55,379 nucleotides of DNA from Pseudonocardia nigra (GTDB lineage Bacteria > Actinomycetota > Actinomycetes > Mycobacteriales > Pseudonocardiaceae): NCBI RefSeq assembly GCF_019396355.1, contig NZ_JAHKRK010000005.1:1-55379 (forward strand). Direction: 5' to 3'. The notes beneath the pieces were generated by a model. It had not been told where the DNA came from. It worked only from the letters and a program-made list of their open reading frames with translations, and searched no databases. Shown here piece by piece: positions 46,889 to 55,009 of this stretch. The position numbers and the translations under genes were made by a program. The number at the start of each line of letters is the position of its first letter. The first letter of the stretch is position 1.

Positions 46889-48082
46889 CTACCGCAGCTT
46901 GTACTCCCGCAGCAGGCCCCGGCTGATGATGGTCTTCTGGATCTCCGACGTGCCCTCGCCGATGAGCAGGAACGGCGCCTCGCGCATGAGCCGCTCGATC
47001 TCGTACTCCTTCGAGTAGCCGTAGCCGCCGTGGATCCGGAAGGCCTCCTGTGTGACCTCGGCGCAGTACTCGCTCGCGAGCAGCTTCGCCATGCCCGCCT
47101 CGACGTCGTTGCGACTGCCGGCGTCCTTCAGCCGGGCGGCGTTGACCATCATCAGGTGCGCGGCCTCGACCTTGGTGGCCATCTCGGCCAGCTTGAACGC
47201 GATGGCCTGGTGCTCGACGATGGGCTTGCCGAACGTGCTGCGCTGCTGGGCGTACTCGGCCGCCAGCTCGAAGGCGCGGATGGAGATCCCGCACGCGCGG
47301 GCGGCGACGTTGACGCGGCCGACCTCGACGCCGTCCATCATCTGGGCGAACCCGCCGCCGCGCTTGCCCCCGAGGATCGCGCTCGCGGGCACGCGGTGGC
47401 CCTTGAACACCATCTCGGTGGTGTCCACGCCCTTGTAGCCCATCTTGTCGATCTTGCCGGGCACCGTGAGCCCCGGGGCGACCTCGCCGTAGCCGGTGGG
47501 CTTCTCCACGAGGAACGTGGTGAGGTTCTGATACGGCTTGGGCGCACCCTCGTCGGTCTTCACCAGCACCGCGGTGAGGTTGGACGTGCCGCCGTTGGTC
47601 AGCCACATCTTGGCGCCGTCGAGGACGTAGTCGTCGCCGTCGGCCACGGCCTTGGTCTTGATCGCCGCGACGTCGGAACCGAGGTCGGGCTCCGACATCG
47701 AGAACGAGCCGCGCACGTCACCCGCGGCCATCTGCGGGAGGTAGCGCTGCTTCTGCTCGTCCGTGCCGTGCTGGTTGATCATGTACGCCACGATGAAGTG
47801 GGTGTTGATCACACCGGAGACGCTCATCCAGCCGCGCGCGATCTGCTCCACGACCAGCGCGTAGGTGAGCAGCGACTCACCGAGCCCGCCGAACTCCTCC
47901 GGGATCGTGAGGCCGAACAGCCCCATCTCCTTCATCCCGTCGACGATGTCCTGCGGGTAGGTGTCGGCGTGCTCGAGCGCCGTGGCGTGCGGGATGATCT
48001 CCTTGTCCACGAACGTCCGGACGGTGGACAGGATCTCCTGCTGGACCTCGGTGAGACCGGCGGTATGAGCGAGCTTGGCCAT
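46889..48082 (-). CDS. Acyl-CoA dehydrogenase
   Basis: The protein is 397 aa, typical for the family. SFSMSEPDLGSDVAAIKTKA near residue 120 is signature 1, WLTNGGTSNLTAVLVKTD follows, and FRIHGGYGYSKEYEIERLMREA near 355 holds the catalytic-Glu region and FAD contacts. It takes electrons from an acyl-CoA to ETF. AGGAGG lies 5 bases before the ATG, a very strong ribosome site. It is separated by 940 bp from the lyase gene, so operon status is unclear. The chain-length or branched-chain preference cannot be read. Confidence 0.93.
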   Translation of the reverse strand: MAKLAHTAGLTEVQQEILSTVRTFVDKEIIPHATALEHADTYPQDIVDGMKEMGLFGLTIPEEFGGLGESLLTYALVVEQIARGWMSVSGVINTHFIVAYMINQHGTDEQKQRYLPQMAAGDVRGSFSMSEPDLGSDVAAIKTKAVADGDDYVLDGAKMWLTNGGTSNLTAVLVKTDEGAPKPYQNLTTFLVEKPTGYGEVAPGLTVPGKIDKMGYKGVDTTEMVFKGHRVPASAILGGKRGGGFAQMMDGVEVGRVNVAARACGISIRAFELAAEYAQQRSTFGKPIVEHQAIAFKLAEMATKVEAAHLMMVNAARLKDAGSRNDVEAGMAKLLASEYCAEVTQEAFRIHGGYGYSKEYEIERLMREAPFLLIGEGTSEIQKTIISRGLLREYKLR

Positions 48083-48301
48083 GTGTGCCTCCTGGCGGGC
48101 GTCCGGGATCGCCGGGTCCCGCTCGGCCCGGCGCTGGGCTACCGGGCGGTAGTATCCCCCGCCGACCCTGCTCGGACGCTGTGAAGGTTCTCACCGGCGC
48201 CGAACACATCGCGGAGACTCCGCACACACCGCCGGCGGGCTCCGCCGGACGCGCGGAGTCCACCGCGTGTGCGCGGCCGGGCGGAGCCCGACGGCCGGCG
48301 C

Positions 48302-48357
48302 GATCACGGGCAGAAGGCCGTGCCCGACGATGTCCTCGCCGCCCTCCTCCCGTGATC
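48302..48357. repeat. 56-bp hairpin repeat, copy A
   Basis: GATCACGGG at the left end pairs with CCCGTGATC at the right end. It is the first of four copies in the 940-bp gene-free gap 48083-49022. The flanking 48083-48301 contains GC-rich hairpin-prone sequence but no gene. Confidence 0.65.
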
Positions 48358-48414
48358 GTCGTGGAGGGGCCGATCCCGCATCGCGACCGCCGAGCAGCCG
48401 CCCCACCACGACGC

Positions 48415-48469
48415 GATCACGGGCAGACGGTCGGGCCGGCGACGAACTCGCCGCCCTCCGCCCGTGATC
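48415..48469. repeat. 55-bp hairpin repeat, copy B
   Basis: GATCACGGGC pairs with GCCCGTGATC, and the inner part GACGGTCG and CGCCCTC is shared with copies A and D. Copy spacing from A is 113 bp. Confidence 0.65.
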
Positions 48470-48523
48470 ACCGCCGATGCGCTCTCAGCACTCCACCGCC
48501 GAGCCGGGTTCGGACGCCGGCGC

Positions 48524-48579
48524 GATCATGGGCGAATGGTCGCGGAGGGGGACCAGCACTCCGCCCTGCGCCCATGATC
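48524..48579. repeat. 56-bp hairpin repeat, copy C, with compensatory change
   Basis: The left arm reads GATCATGGGC and the right arm GCCCATGATC. Compared with the other copies both arms changed (C-G to T-A pair), which keeps the hairpin. The copy continues into a second module at 48574-48636 that includes GACCGCCGAAACGGTC. Confidence 0.65.
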
Positions 48580-48636
48580 GCCGTGAGAGCGCACGTTTCG
48601 CAGCCCCGACCGCCGAAACGGTCACCTCGCGGCGAT
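48574..48636. repeat. Second repeat module, copy C'
   Basis: The module runs from ATGATCGCCGTGAGAGCGCA to CCTCGCGGCGATGAG. It is about 90% identical to the module at 48811-48874 and includes the small hairpin GACCG-CCGAAA-CGGTC. Its opening GTGATC/CGCGAG-type sequence resembles the units at 27471-27771. Confidence 0.6.
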
Positions 48637-48760
48637 GAGCGCCCGCAGTGATCGCCGCGAGATCCCCGGGGCCGCACCCCGCACCGCGAAAACCGCACAC
48701 TCACGACGATCACTGACGACCGCGCGCGACCCCGTGGCCGTGGGTGGCCCCGGCCGGCGG

Positions 48761-48816
48761 GATCACGGGCAGATGGTCGTTCCCGGCGAGGCAACCGCCA
48801 CCCTCTGCCCGTGATC
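48761..48816. repeat. 56-bp hairpin repeat, copy D
   Basis: The most perfect copy: GATCACGGGCAGA at the left end pairs over 13 bp with TCTGCCCGTGATC at the right end. It continues into the second module at 48811-48874. Confidence 0.7.
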
Positions 48817-48874
48817 ACCACGAGAGCGCACTTCTCGCAGCACCGACCGCCGAAACGGTCACCTCGCGGCGATC
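48811..48874. repeat. Second repeat module, copy D'
   Basis: GTGATCACCACGAG at the start can pair with CTCGCGGCGATCAC at the end, enclosing a GACCG-CGGTC hairpin. Shares its internal GCCGAAACGGTCACCTCGCG with copy C'. Confidence 0.65.
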
Positions 48875-48937
48875 ACGCACGCCCTGGTGGCCGCGCGATC
48901 ACGGCCGATCGCTCGACCGCAGTTCTCCCCGCGGCCG

Positions 48938-49014
48938 GCACACACCTCCCCCGGCGCCCGCACACACCGCCGGACCACCGCCGGACGTGTGTGCCGGGCC
49001 CAGGAGGTGTGTGC
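48938..49014 (-). terminator. Nested CACACA/GTGTGTG hairpins after the lyase gene
   Basis: GCACACACCTCC at 48938-48949 pairs over 12 bp with GGAGGTGTGTGC at 49003-49014. Inside it GCACACAC at 48960-48967 pairs with GTGTGTGC at 48987-48994. The outer arm ends 9 bases after the stop of the minus-strand lyase gene, so termination is the simplest role. A relative of the inner part (GCACACACCGCCGG) is at 48222-48235. Confidence 0.6.
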
Positions 49015-49022
49015 GAGGCGGC

Positions 49023-49985
49023 TCAGCTCTCCGGCGGGGTCCAGCGGTTCGTCCGCTCCATTCCGGCGGCCCGGCCCTTGCCGCTGATCACCAGGGCCAT
49101 CTTGCGGCTCGCCTCGTCGATCATCTCGTCGCCGATCATCGCGGCGCCGCGCTTCCCGCCCGCCTCGGACGTGTAGTACTCGTACGCGTCCAGGATGTTC
49201 TCGGCGTGGTCGTAGTCCTCCTGGCGCGGGCTGAACGTCTCGTTCGCCGCGTCGATCTGGCCGGGGTGCAGCACCCACTTGCCGTCGAAGCCGAGCGCGG
49301 CGGAGCGGCCGGCCACCCTGCGGAACCCGTCGACGTCCTTGATCTGCAGGTACGGGCCGTCGATGGCCTGCTTGTCGTGGGCCCGGGCGGCCATGAGGAT
49401 GCTCATGAGGATGTGGTGGTAGGCGTCGCCCACGTCGTAGCCCGGCGGCTGCTCCCCCACCACCAGCGACTTCATGTTGATCGACGCCATGAAGTCGGCG
49501 GGACCGAAGATGATCGTCTCGACGCGCGGCGATGCCGTGGCGATCGCGTTGACGTTGGTGAGGCCCAGCGCGTTCTCGATCTGGGCCTCGATGCCGATCT
49601 TCCCGACCTCGTAGCCCATGGCCTTCTCGATCTGCGTGAGCAGCAGGTCGAGGGCGACGACCTGCTCGGCCGTCTGCACCTTCGGCAGCATGATCGCGTC
49701 GAGGTTCGCGCCTGCGCCCTCCACGACCTCGGTGACGTCGCGGTAGGTCCACTCGGTGGTCCAGTCGTTCACCCGGACCACGCGGATCTTCTCGCCCCAG
49801 CCGCCCTCGTTCAGCGCCTCGACGATCGTCTTGCGGGCCCCGGGCTTCGCCAGGGGCGCGCAGGCGTCCTCGAGGTCGAGGAAGACCTGGTCGGCCGGCA
49901 GCGTGTGGGCCTTGTCGATGAATTTCTGGCTGGATCCCGGCACGGCCAGGCAGGACCGGCGGGCTCGGGTCTGGGTGGTCGCCAC
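49023..49985 (-). CDS. HpcH/HpaI aldolase / citrate-lyase beta-like CoA-ester lyase
   Basis: The protein is 320 aa from the GTG at 49985, preceded by GAGGAG; the open frame upstream is not family-like. LAVPGSSQKFIDKAH near residue 12, QVFLDLEDACAPLAKPGAR near 34 and VRVNDWTTEWTY near 70 are the CitE/malyl-CoA-lyase motifs, with the metal Glu and Asp in EAQIENALG and FGPADFM. Such enzymes cleave or form malyl-, methylmalyl- or citramalyl-CoA. With the acyl-CoA dehydrogenase nearby it may serve acid degradation. The exact CoA ester is unknown. Confidence 0.87.
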   Translation of the reverse strand: MATTQTRARRSCLAVPGSSQKFIDKAHTLPADQVFLDLEDACAPLAKPGARKTIVEALNEGGWGEKIRVVRVNDWTTEWTYRDVTEVVEGAGANLDAIMLPKVQTAEQVVALDLLLTQIEKAMGYEVGKIGIEAQIENALGLTNVNAIATASPRVETIIFGPADFMASINMKSLVVGEQPPGYDVGDAYHHILMSILMAARAHDKQAIDGPYLQIKDVDGFRRVAGRSAALGFDGKWVLHPGQIDAANETFSPRQEDYDHAENILDAYEYYTSEAGGKRGAAMIGDEMIDEASRKMALVISGKGRAAGMERTNRWTPPES

Positions 49986-50119
49986 GGGCGAAGCTCCTCG
50001 TCGAGATCGGCGCGATTGGCGACGATGCTGACACGATCGCGAACGCCCGGCGTGCTGTGGTGACGGGTTTCTCACCCGCCGTGCCGCCTCATCGCCGGCT
50101 GTTCGCTCCGCAAGCTCTG

Positions 50120-50124
50120 CTCAG
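50120..50124. repeat. Target-site duplication CTCAG, left copy
   Basis: CTCAG lies directly before the left inverted repeat of the insertion sequence and recurs at 51689-51693 directly after the right one, as expected for a 5-bp duplication of the target. Confidence 0.75.
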
Positions 50125-50186
50125 CTTGATCTTTAACCTCAGGGCCGTCTGCAGCGCTGGCGAGTCGAACCCGGTTGATCATGAGT

Positions 50187-50242
50187 GCAGCCCTTGGTTG
50201 ATCATGCTTCTGTCGAAGGAAGACGATCTACACAAGGGCTGC
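50187..50242 (+). promoter_or_regulatory. Hairpin that can occlude the transposase start
   Basis: GCAGCCCTTG at 50187-50196 pairs perfectly with CAAGGGCTGC at 50233-50242, ending one base before the GTG start of the transposase. In mRNA read in from outside the element this would mask the initiation region, a known way for insertion sequences to limit transposase synthesis. Confidence 0.5.
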
Positions 50243-50243
50243 G

Positions 50244-51680
50244 GTGGACAGTGTGCACGATCAAGCTCGGGCGGCGGCACTCGGGGAGCTGTCCCGGTTC
50301 CGGCACCAGTTCTACGCGTCGTTGCCCGCCCGGGCGGACGCGCTGTTCGAGCTGACCGATGCGGTGTTGTGCGCCGACGGGCCGGTGACGGCGTTAGTGG
50401 ACCTGACGCTGGTGGCCGAACACCGGCGCGGGCACGGCGCGATGTACGACGCGCTGAACCACGGCCGGGTGGAACCCGAGCGGATCCGCCGCGCGGTGGC
50501 GTCCTTGCCGCTGCCGCGGGCCGCGGACGGGCGGATCGTGCTCGCCGTGGACGTCAGCCCGTGGCTGCGCTCGGACGCCCCGAGCAGCGCCGATCGGCTG
50601 TTCTGCCACGTCTATGGGCGCGGCAAGGGCCAGGCCCAGCTGATCTCGGGCTGGCCCTACTCCTTCTTCGCCGCGCTGGAACCCGGCCGCACCTCGTGGA
50701 CCGCGCTGCTGGATGCGGTCCGGCTCGGGCCCGCCGACGATGCCAGCGTGGTCACCGCGCAGCAGCTGCGCGCGGTCATCGGGGGGCTGGTCACGGCGGG
50801 GCACTGGCGTGCCGGGGATCCGGACATCCTGATCGTCACCGACGCCGGCTACGACGTCACCCGGCTGGCGTTTGTGCTGGCCGATCTGCCCGTCGAGCTG
50901 CTTGGCCGGCTCCGCTCCGACCGGGTCCTGCGCCGCCCGAAGCCGCCCCGGCCGCCCGGCACCACCGGGCGCCCGCCCAAGCACGGGCCGGAGTTCGCCC
51001 TGGCCAGGCCCGCGACCTGGCCCGAACCGGTGCACACCACGACCTCCGCGACCAGCCGCTACGGCACCGCGACCGCGACCAGCTGGGATCGGCTGCACCC
51101 GCGGTTGACCCATCGTGGCTGCTGGGCCGACCACGACGGCGAGCTCCCGCTCATCGAGGGCACCCTGATCCGGCTGCAGGTCGAGCACCTGCCCGGTGAC
51201 CGCGACCCGAAACCGGTCTGGCTGTGGTCCTCGACCACCGGCGCCACCGCGGCCGATGTGGGCCGCTGGTGGCAGTCGTTCCTGCGCAGATTCGATCTCG
51301 AACACACGTTTCGACTGCTCAAGCAGACCCTGGGCTGGACCGCCCCGAAGATCCGCAGCCCACAGGCCGCGGACCGCTGGACCTGGCTCCTCGTCGCCGC
51401 CCACACCCAGCTCCGCCTCGCCCGACCGCTGGCCCAAGACCTGCGCCGGCCCTGGGAGAAGCCCGCCCCACCCGGGCGGCTGACCCCAGCGCGGGTCCGC
51501 CGCGGCTTTCGGAACCTCCGCCCGCACACCGCCCTCCCGGCCAGCGCGCCGAAACCCGCTCACCCCGGCCCCGGGCGCCCACCCGGCTCCCGCAACCGCA
51601 GGCCCGCACCCCACCACCACGTCGGGAAGATCACCAGTCGCGAACCCGCCATCACCCCACGCCAACAGCGCGCAGGTTAA
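50244..51680 (+). CDS. Transposase of the insertion sequence (DDE type)
   Basis: The protein is 478 aa from a GTG. Probable catalytic residues are Asp103 in LAVDVSPWL, Asp200 in IVTDAGYD and Glu353 in FDLEHTFRLLKQTLGW; the last matches the YREK-like region of IS4/IS701-group enzymes. The middle part (residues 225-260) is a Pro-rich insert. The TAA stop lies inside the right inverted repeat. It is full-length and shows no frameshift, so the element may still be active. Confidence 0.9.
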   Translation: MDSVHDQARAAALGELSRFRHQFYASLPARADALFELTDAVLCADGPVTALVDLTLVAEHRRGHGAMYDALNHGRVEPERIRRAVASLPLPRAADGRIVLAVDVSPWLRSDAPSSADRLFCHVYGRGKGQAQLISGWPYSFFAALEPGRTSWTALLDAVRLGPADDASVVTAQQLRAVIGGLVTAGHWRAGDPDILIVTDAGYDVTRLAFVLADLPVELLGRLRSDRVLRRPKPPRPPGTTGRPPKHGPEFALARPATWPEPVHTTTSATSRYGTATATSWDRLHPRLTHRGCWADHDGELPLIEGTLIRLQVEHLPGDRDPKPVWLWSSTTGATAADVGRWWQSFLRRFDLEHTFRLLKQTLGWTAPKIRSPQAADRWTWLLVAAHTQLRLARPLAQDLRRPWEKPAPPGRLTPARVRRGFRNLRPHTALPASAPKPAHPGPGRPPGSRNRRPAPHHHVGKITSREPAITPRQQRAG

Positions 51681-51689
51681 AGATCAAGC

Positions 51690-52565
51690 TCAGGGCACGG
51701 ACAGCAATTCCCCCCTCGCCACCGCCGCCACGTTCCCGCGCACGGACGTCGTCACCGCGGCCCCCGCCTCGGCCCGCACGAGGACCGCGAGCTCGGACGG
51801 GCGGCCGATCTCCGCGCCCTGGGACACGACGAACCCGGACTGCCCGTCCGCGCCGAGCAGACCGCGGTCGGTGAGGAACACCCCGAGTGCGACGGCGGCC
51901 GAACCGGTGGCCGGGTCCTCCACCACCCCCGCCTCCGGCGCGAACATCCGCACGTGAGCGCGCCAGTTCGTCCGGTCGAACGCCACCACGCTGAGCCCGA
52001 CGAGGTCGTCCGGGAGCGCGGCGCGCATCGCCCCGGCGTCCGGCACGGCACGCGCGACGGCGTCGGGCCGCACCGGCAGGAACGCGAACGGCACGCCCGC
52101 GCCGGCCACCCCGGCCGGCACGTCGGGGTCGACGTCGGCGGCGGTGAGCCCGACGGCGGCGGCGAGGCCCGGCCCGTCCAGCGCCTGCCCGACCTCCGGC
52201 TTCCCTCCGGTCACCTGCGCACCGTGGTCGTCGACCTCCACCGGCAGCAGCCCCGCGCCGCACTCCTGCACTACCGTCCCGGTGCGGATCAGCCCGGCCC
52301 TGGCGAGCGTCCAGGCCGCGCCCACGCTCGGATGGCCCGCGAAGGGCAGCTCGCGCGACGGCGTGAAGATCCGCAGCCGGTAGTCGGCGTCGGGTGTGGT
52401 CGGGGGGAGCGGGAACGCGGTCTCGGAGAGGCCGAACTCGGCGGCGATCACCTGCATCTGCTCGCCCGTGAGGGCGCCGCCGCCGTGCACGACGGCGAGC
52501 GGATTGCCGGTGTAGGCACCGTCGACCGTGAACACGTCCACCACGTCGTACCGGAGAGGATTCAC
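51690..52565 (-). CDS. PhzF-family isomerase/epimerase-like protein
   Basis: The protein is 291 aa from a GTG. Glu48 in GLSETAF is the family's catalytic acid. GNPLAVV near residue 22, FAGHPSVGAAW near 75, and DPATGSAAVALGVFL near 215 are the conserved phosphate/glycine loops of PhzF. The fold isomerises small metabolites; PhzF itself acts in phenazine synthesis, but no other phenazine gene is near, so a different substrate is likely. Its stop codon lies within the target duplication of the adjacent insertion sequence. Confidence 0.9.
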   Translation of the reverse strand: MNPLRYDVVDVFTVDGAYTGNPLAVVHGGGALTGEQMQVIAAEFGLSETAFPLPPTTPDADYRLRIFTPSRELPFAGHPSVGAAWTLARAGLIRTGTVVQECGAGLLPVEVDDHGAQVTGGKPEVGQALDGPGLAAAVGLTAADVDPDVPAGVAGAGVPFAFLPVRPDAVARAVPDAGAMRAALPDDLVGLSVVAFDRTNWRAHVRMFAPEAGVVEDPATGSAAVALGVFLTDRGLLGADGQSGFVVSQGAEIGRPSELAVLVRAEAGAAVTTSVRGNVAAVARGELLSVP

Positions 52566-52588
52566 GATCGAAGCCTAGGCTTTCCGCC

Positions 52589-53857
52589 GTGGGCACCGAG
52601 CGGGTCTTCGTGGCACAGCTGGCGGGCCTGGCCGTGTTCGGACCCGACGGGGAGCGCATCGGCAAGGTCCGTGACCTGGTGGCCGCGCTGCGCGTCGACG
52701 CCGCCCCGCCGCGCGTCCTCGGCCTGGTGGTGGAGCTCGCCACCCGCAGGCGGATCTTCGTGCCGATGCTGCGGGTCACCACGATCGATCCCGGCGCCGT
52801 CGCGCTGGCCACCGGCTCGGTGACGCTGCGCGGCTTCGCCCAGCGGCCCAACGAGACGCTGCTCGTCGGGCAGCTGCTCGACGCTCCCGTCCGGCTCGTG
52901 GAGACCGGCGAGGAGGTCGTGGTCGTCGACGCCGCCATCGAGCCCACCCGCTCGCGGGACTGGGTGGTCGGCAGGCTCGCGGTGCGCGCCCGCCGCCACG
53001 GGTTCAGCAGGCGGGGCCCGGTGCAGGTGGTGTCGTGGCGGGCGGTCACCGGGCTGTCGCTGTCGGACCGGCAGGGCACCGAAGGGCTGCTGTCGGTGTT
53101 CGAGACGATGCGCCCCGCCGACGTCGCCGCCGCGCTGCTCGAGCTGCCCGAGAAGCGCCAACACGAGGTCGTCGACGCCCTCGACGACGAGCGCCTGGCG
53201 GACGTGTTCGAGGAGATGGCCGAGGCCGACCAGCGGGCGCTGCTCGCGCACCTCGACGTCGAACGGGCCGCCGACGTGCTGGAGGCCATGTCCCCCGACG
53301 ACGCCGCCGACCTGTTGCACGAGCTGCCCGACGCCGAGTCGGACGCGCTGCTGGCGCTGATGGAGCCCGGCGAGTCCGCGCCCGTGCGCAGGCTGATGCG
53401 GTACTCGTCGGACACCGCGGGCGGCCTCATGACCCCGGAGCCGATCATCCTGCGCCCGGACGCCACCGTGGCCGAGGCACTGGCGCGGATCCGCAACCCC
53501 GACATCCCGCCCGCGCTCGCCAGCATGGTGTTCGTCTGCCGGCCGCCGTCCGACACGCCGACCGGCCGCTACCTCGGCTGCGCCCACGCCCAGCGGCTGC
53601 TGCGGGAGGCGCCGTTCGAGCTCGTCGCGGGCGTCGTCGACACCGACCTGGCGCGGCTCGGCCCGGGGTCCACGCTCGGGGAGATCACGCGCTACTTCGC
53701 GGCCTACAACCTCGTGGCGGCGCCGGTGGTCGACAACGAGGATCATCTGCTGGGTGCCGTGACGGTGGACGACGTGCTCGACCACCTGCTGCCGCCGGAC
53801 TGGCGCGACCGGCTGACCGAGTCCGACGAGCGGAACGACGAGGTGGCGGATGCCTGA
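52589..53857 (+). CDS. MgtE N-terminal and CBS domain protein without a transporter domain
   Basis: The protein is 422 aa from a GTG. Residues 1-110 resemble a PRC-barrel. Residues about 165-275 are an MgtE_N superhelical domain with repeats such as PADVAAALLELPEKRQHEVV and DDAADLLHELPDAESDALL. Residues about 285-405 are a CBS pair, starting SSDTAGGLMTPEPIILRPDATV. No membrane helices follow, so it is the cytosolic Mg2+-sensing half of MgtE alone. Homologues (Rv1232c) neighbour mrp and a DUF1003 gene. It overlaps the next gene by 8 bases. Confidence 0.88.
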   Translation: MGTERVFVAQLAGLAVFGPDGERIGKVRDLVAALRVDAAPPRVLGLVVELATRRRIFVPMLRVTTIDPGAVALATGSVTLRGFAQRPNETLLVGQLLDAPVRLVETGEEVVVVDAAIEPTRSRDWVVGRLAVRARRHGFSRRGPVQVVSWRAVTGLSLSDRQGTEGLLSVFETMRPADVAAALLELPEKRQHEVVDALDDERLADVFEEMAEADQRALLAHLDVERAADVLEAMSPDDAADLLHELPDAESDALLALMEPGESAPVRRLMRYSSDTAGGLMTPEPIILRPDATVAEALARIRNPDIPPALASMVFVCRPPSDTPTGRYLGCAHAQRLLREAPFELVAGVVDTDLARLGPGSTLGEITRYFAAYNLVAAPVVDNEDHLLGAVTVDDVLDHLLPPDWRDRLTESDERNDEVADA

Positions 53858-54371
53858 GATCACCACGCACCGCAGGCTCGACCAGCCGCGGCTGGGCCGG
53901 GCCCGCTTCGAGCTCGACCCGGACTGGTTCGCGCGGCTGTCCGAACGGATCGCCCGGTTCCTCGGAACGGGCCGGTTCCTCGCGATCCAGACCATCATCG
54001 TGCTGGTCTGGATCGCGATCAACCTCGCAGCCGCGTCGCTGCGGTGGGACCCGTACCCGTTCATCCTGCTGAACCTGGCGTTCTCCACCCAGGCCGCGTA
54101 CGCGGCGCCGCTGATCCTGCTGGCCCAGAACCGGCAGGACGACCGCGACCGCGTCTCGCTGGAGGAGGACCGCGTGCGCGCCGACCGCACGAAGGCCGAC
54201 ACGGAGTACCTCGCGCGCGAGCTCGCCGCGCTCCGGCTCGCCGTGGGCGAGGTCGCGACCCGCGACTACCTGCGCGGTGAGCTGGACAAGCTGTGCGACC
54301 GGCTGGGCGCGGGGCCGGATCCGGCCGCCGAACGGGCCAAGGCGCGCGTCACTCGGCAAGTCGACGGCTGA
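53850..54371 (+). CDS. DUF1003 membrane protein
   Basis: The protein is 173 aa. Two membrane helices at about residues 47-65 (FLAIQTIIVLVWIAINL) and 73-92 (PFILLNLAFSTQAAYAAPLI) are followed by QNRQDDRDRVSLEEDR, the DUF1003 signature, and then a charged coil. It is translationally coupled to the MgtE_N/CBS protein by an 8-base overlap. The pair is likely to work together at the membrane, perhaps in divalent-cation response. Its 3' end overlaps the convergent marR-like gene by 23 bases. Confidence 0.88.
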   Translation: MPEITTHRRLDQPRLGRARFELDPDWFARLSERIARFLGTGRFLAIQTIIVLVWIAINLAAASLRWDPYPFILLNLAFSTQAAYAAPLILLAQNRQDDRDRVSLEEDRVRADRTKADTEYLARELAALRLAVGEVATRDYLRGELDKLCDRLGAGPDPAAERAKARVTRQVDG

Positions 54372-54843
54372 TCCGCTCCAACGCGCCGAGGTCGTCCTCG
54401 TGCAGCCGGGCCGCGAAGTGCGTGCCGATCCCGCGCAGGTGCGTGCGGGACGCGGTGCGCAGCCGGCCGAGCCCCGCCCGGGTGAGCTCGGCGGCCACGC
54501 CCCGGCCGTCGTTCGCCACCGGGCTGCGCGTCACGAGCCCCGCCCGCTCCAGCCGGTCGACGAGCCGGGTGACCCCCGACCGCGACAGCAGGACCGCGTC
54601 GGCCAGCTCGGTCATCCGCCGCCGCCGGTCCGGCGCCTCGGCCAGCTGCACCAGCACGTCGTACGCGGCCAGCGACAGATCCTGCTCGGCCACGAGCTCG
54701 GACTCGAGCACCTTCGTGATCGTGGCGTGCGCTCGCAGGAAGGACCGCCACGCGCCGAGCTGTTCGCGCGTGGGGCCGCTGCGGCCACGCCCGGTCTCCT
54801 CGCGGACCGTCCCGGTCGGTGGCGCGTGTGCCTCGGTCTCCAT
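54349..54843 (-). CDS. MarR-family transcriptional regulator
   Basis: The protein is 164 aa from the ATG at 54843; the open frame upstream is not family-like. LSLAAYDVLVQLAEAPDRRRRMTELADAVLLSRSGVTRLVDRLERAGLV (about residues 56-104 in order) is the MarR winged helix, with SRSGVTRLVDRLE as the recognition helix and RGVAAELTRAG as the wing. It probably dimerises through the terminal helices. The target may be the divergent mrp promoter 166 bp away, or itself. Confidence 0.88.
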   Translation of the reverse strand: METEAHAPPTGTVREETGRGRSGPTREQLGAWRSFLRAHATITKVLESELVAEQDLSLAAYDVLVQLAEAPDRRRRMTELADAVLLSRSGVTRLVDRLERAGLVTRSPVANDGRGVAAELTRAGLGRLRTASRTHLRGIGTHFAARLHEDDLGALERISRRLAE

Positions 54844-55009
54844 CCCGGCTCCCCCCGTGTTGCCTCGTCGACGACCGTACGAGCCGGTCCTCGGGCGCAA
54901 CGATGCTACGGACGCGGACCGACAGCGGCACGCACGTAGCATGGGAATCGGGCTCTCGCGCAGCGCCCCGCCCGAGCAGCCTCGCCAGGAAGGTGCAGCG
55001 GAAACCCTG

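Larger units (their letters stand above)
50125..51688 (+). mobile_element. Insertion sequence with 15-bp terminal inverted repeats, IS701/IS4-like
   Basis: The element is 1564 bp. Perfect 15-bp inverted repeats CTTGATCTTTAACCT at 50125-50139 and AGGTTAAAGATCAAG at 51674-51688 bound one transposase gene. A CTCAG duplication flanks it. The intact open frame, perfect ends and clean duplication suggest a recent insertion. The neighbourhood upstream of the transposase holds a direct repeat GGTTGATCATG at 50173 and 50196 and a hairpin at 50187-50242. Confidence 0.9.

Noticed and set aside
50125..50141. A 17-bp terminal inverted repeat with a 3-bp duplication as an alternative IS boundary
   Set aside because: Counting the flanking AGCT as part of the repeat leaves a shorter, less consistent duplication; 15-bp ends with CTCAG on both sides is the simpler reading.
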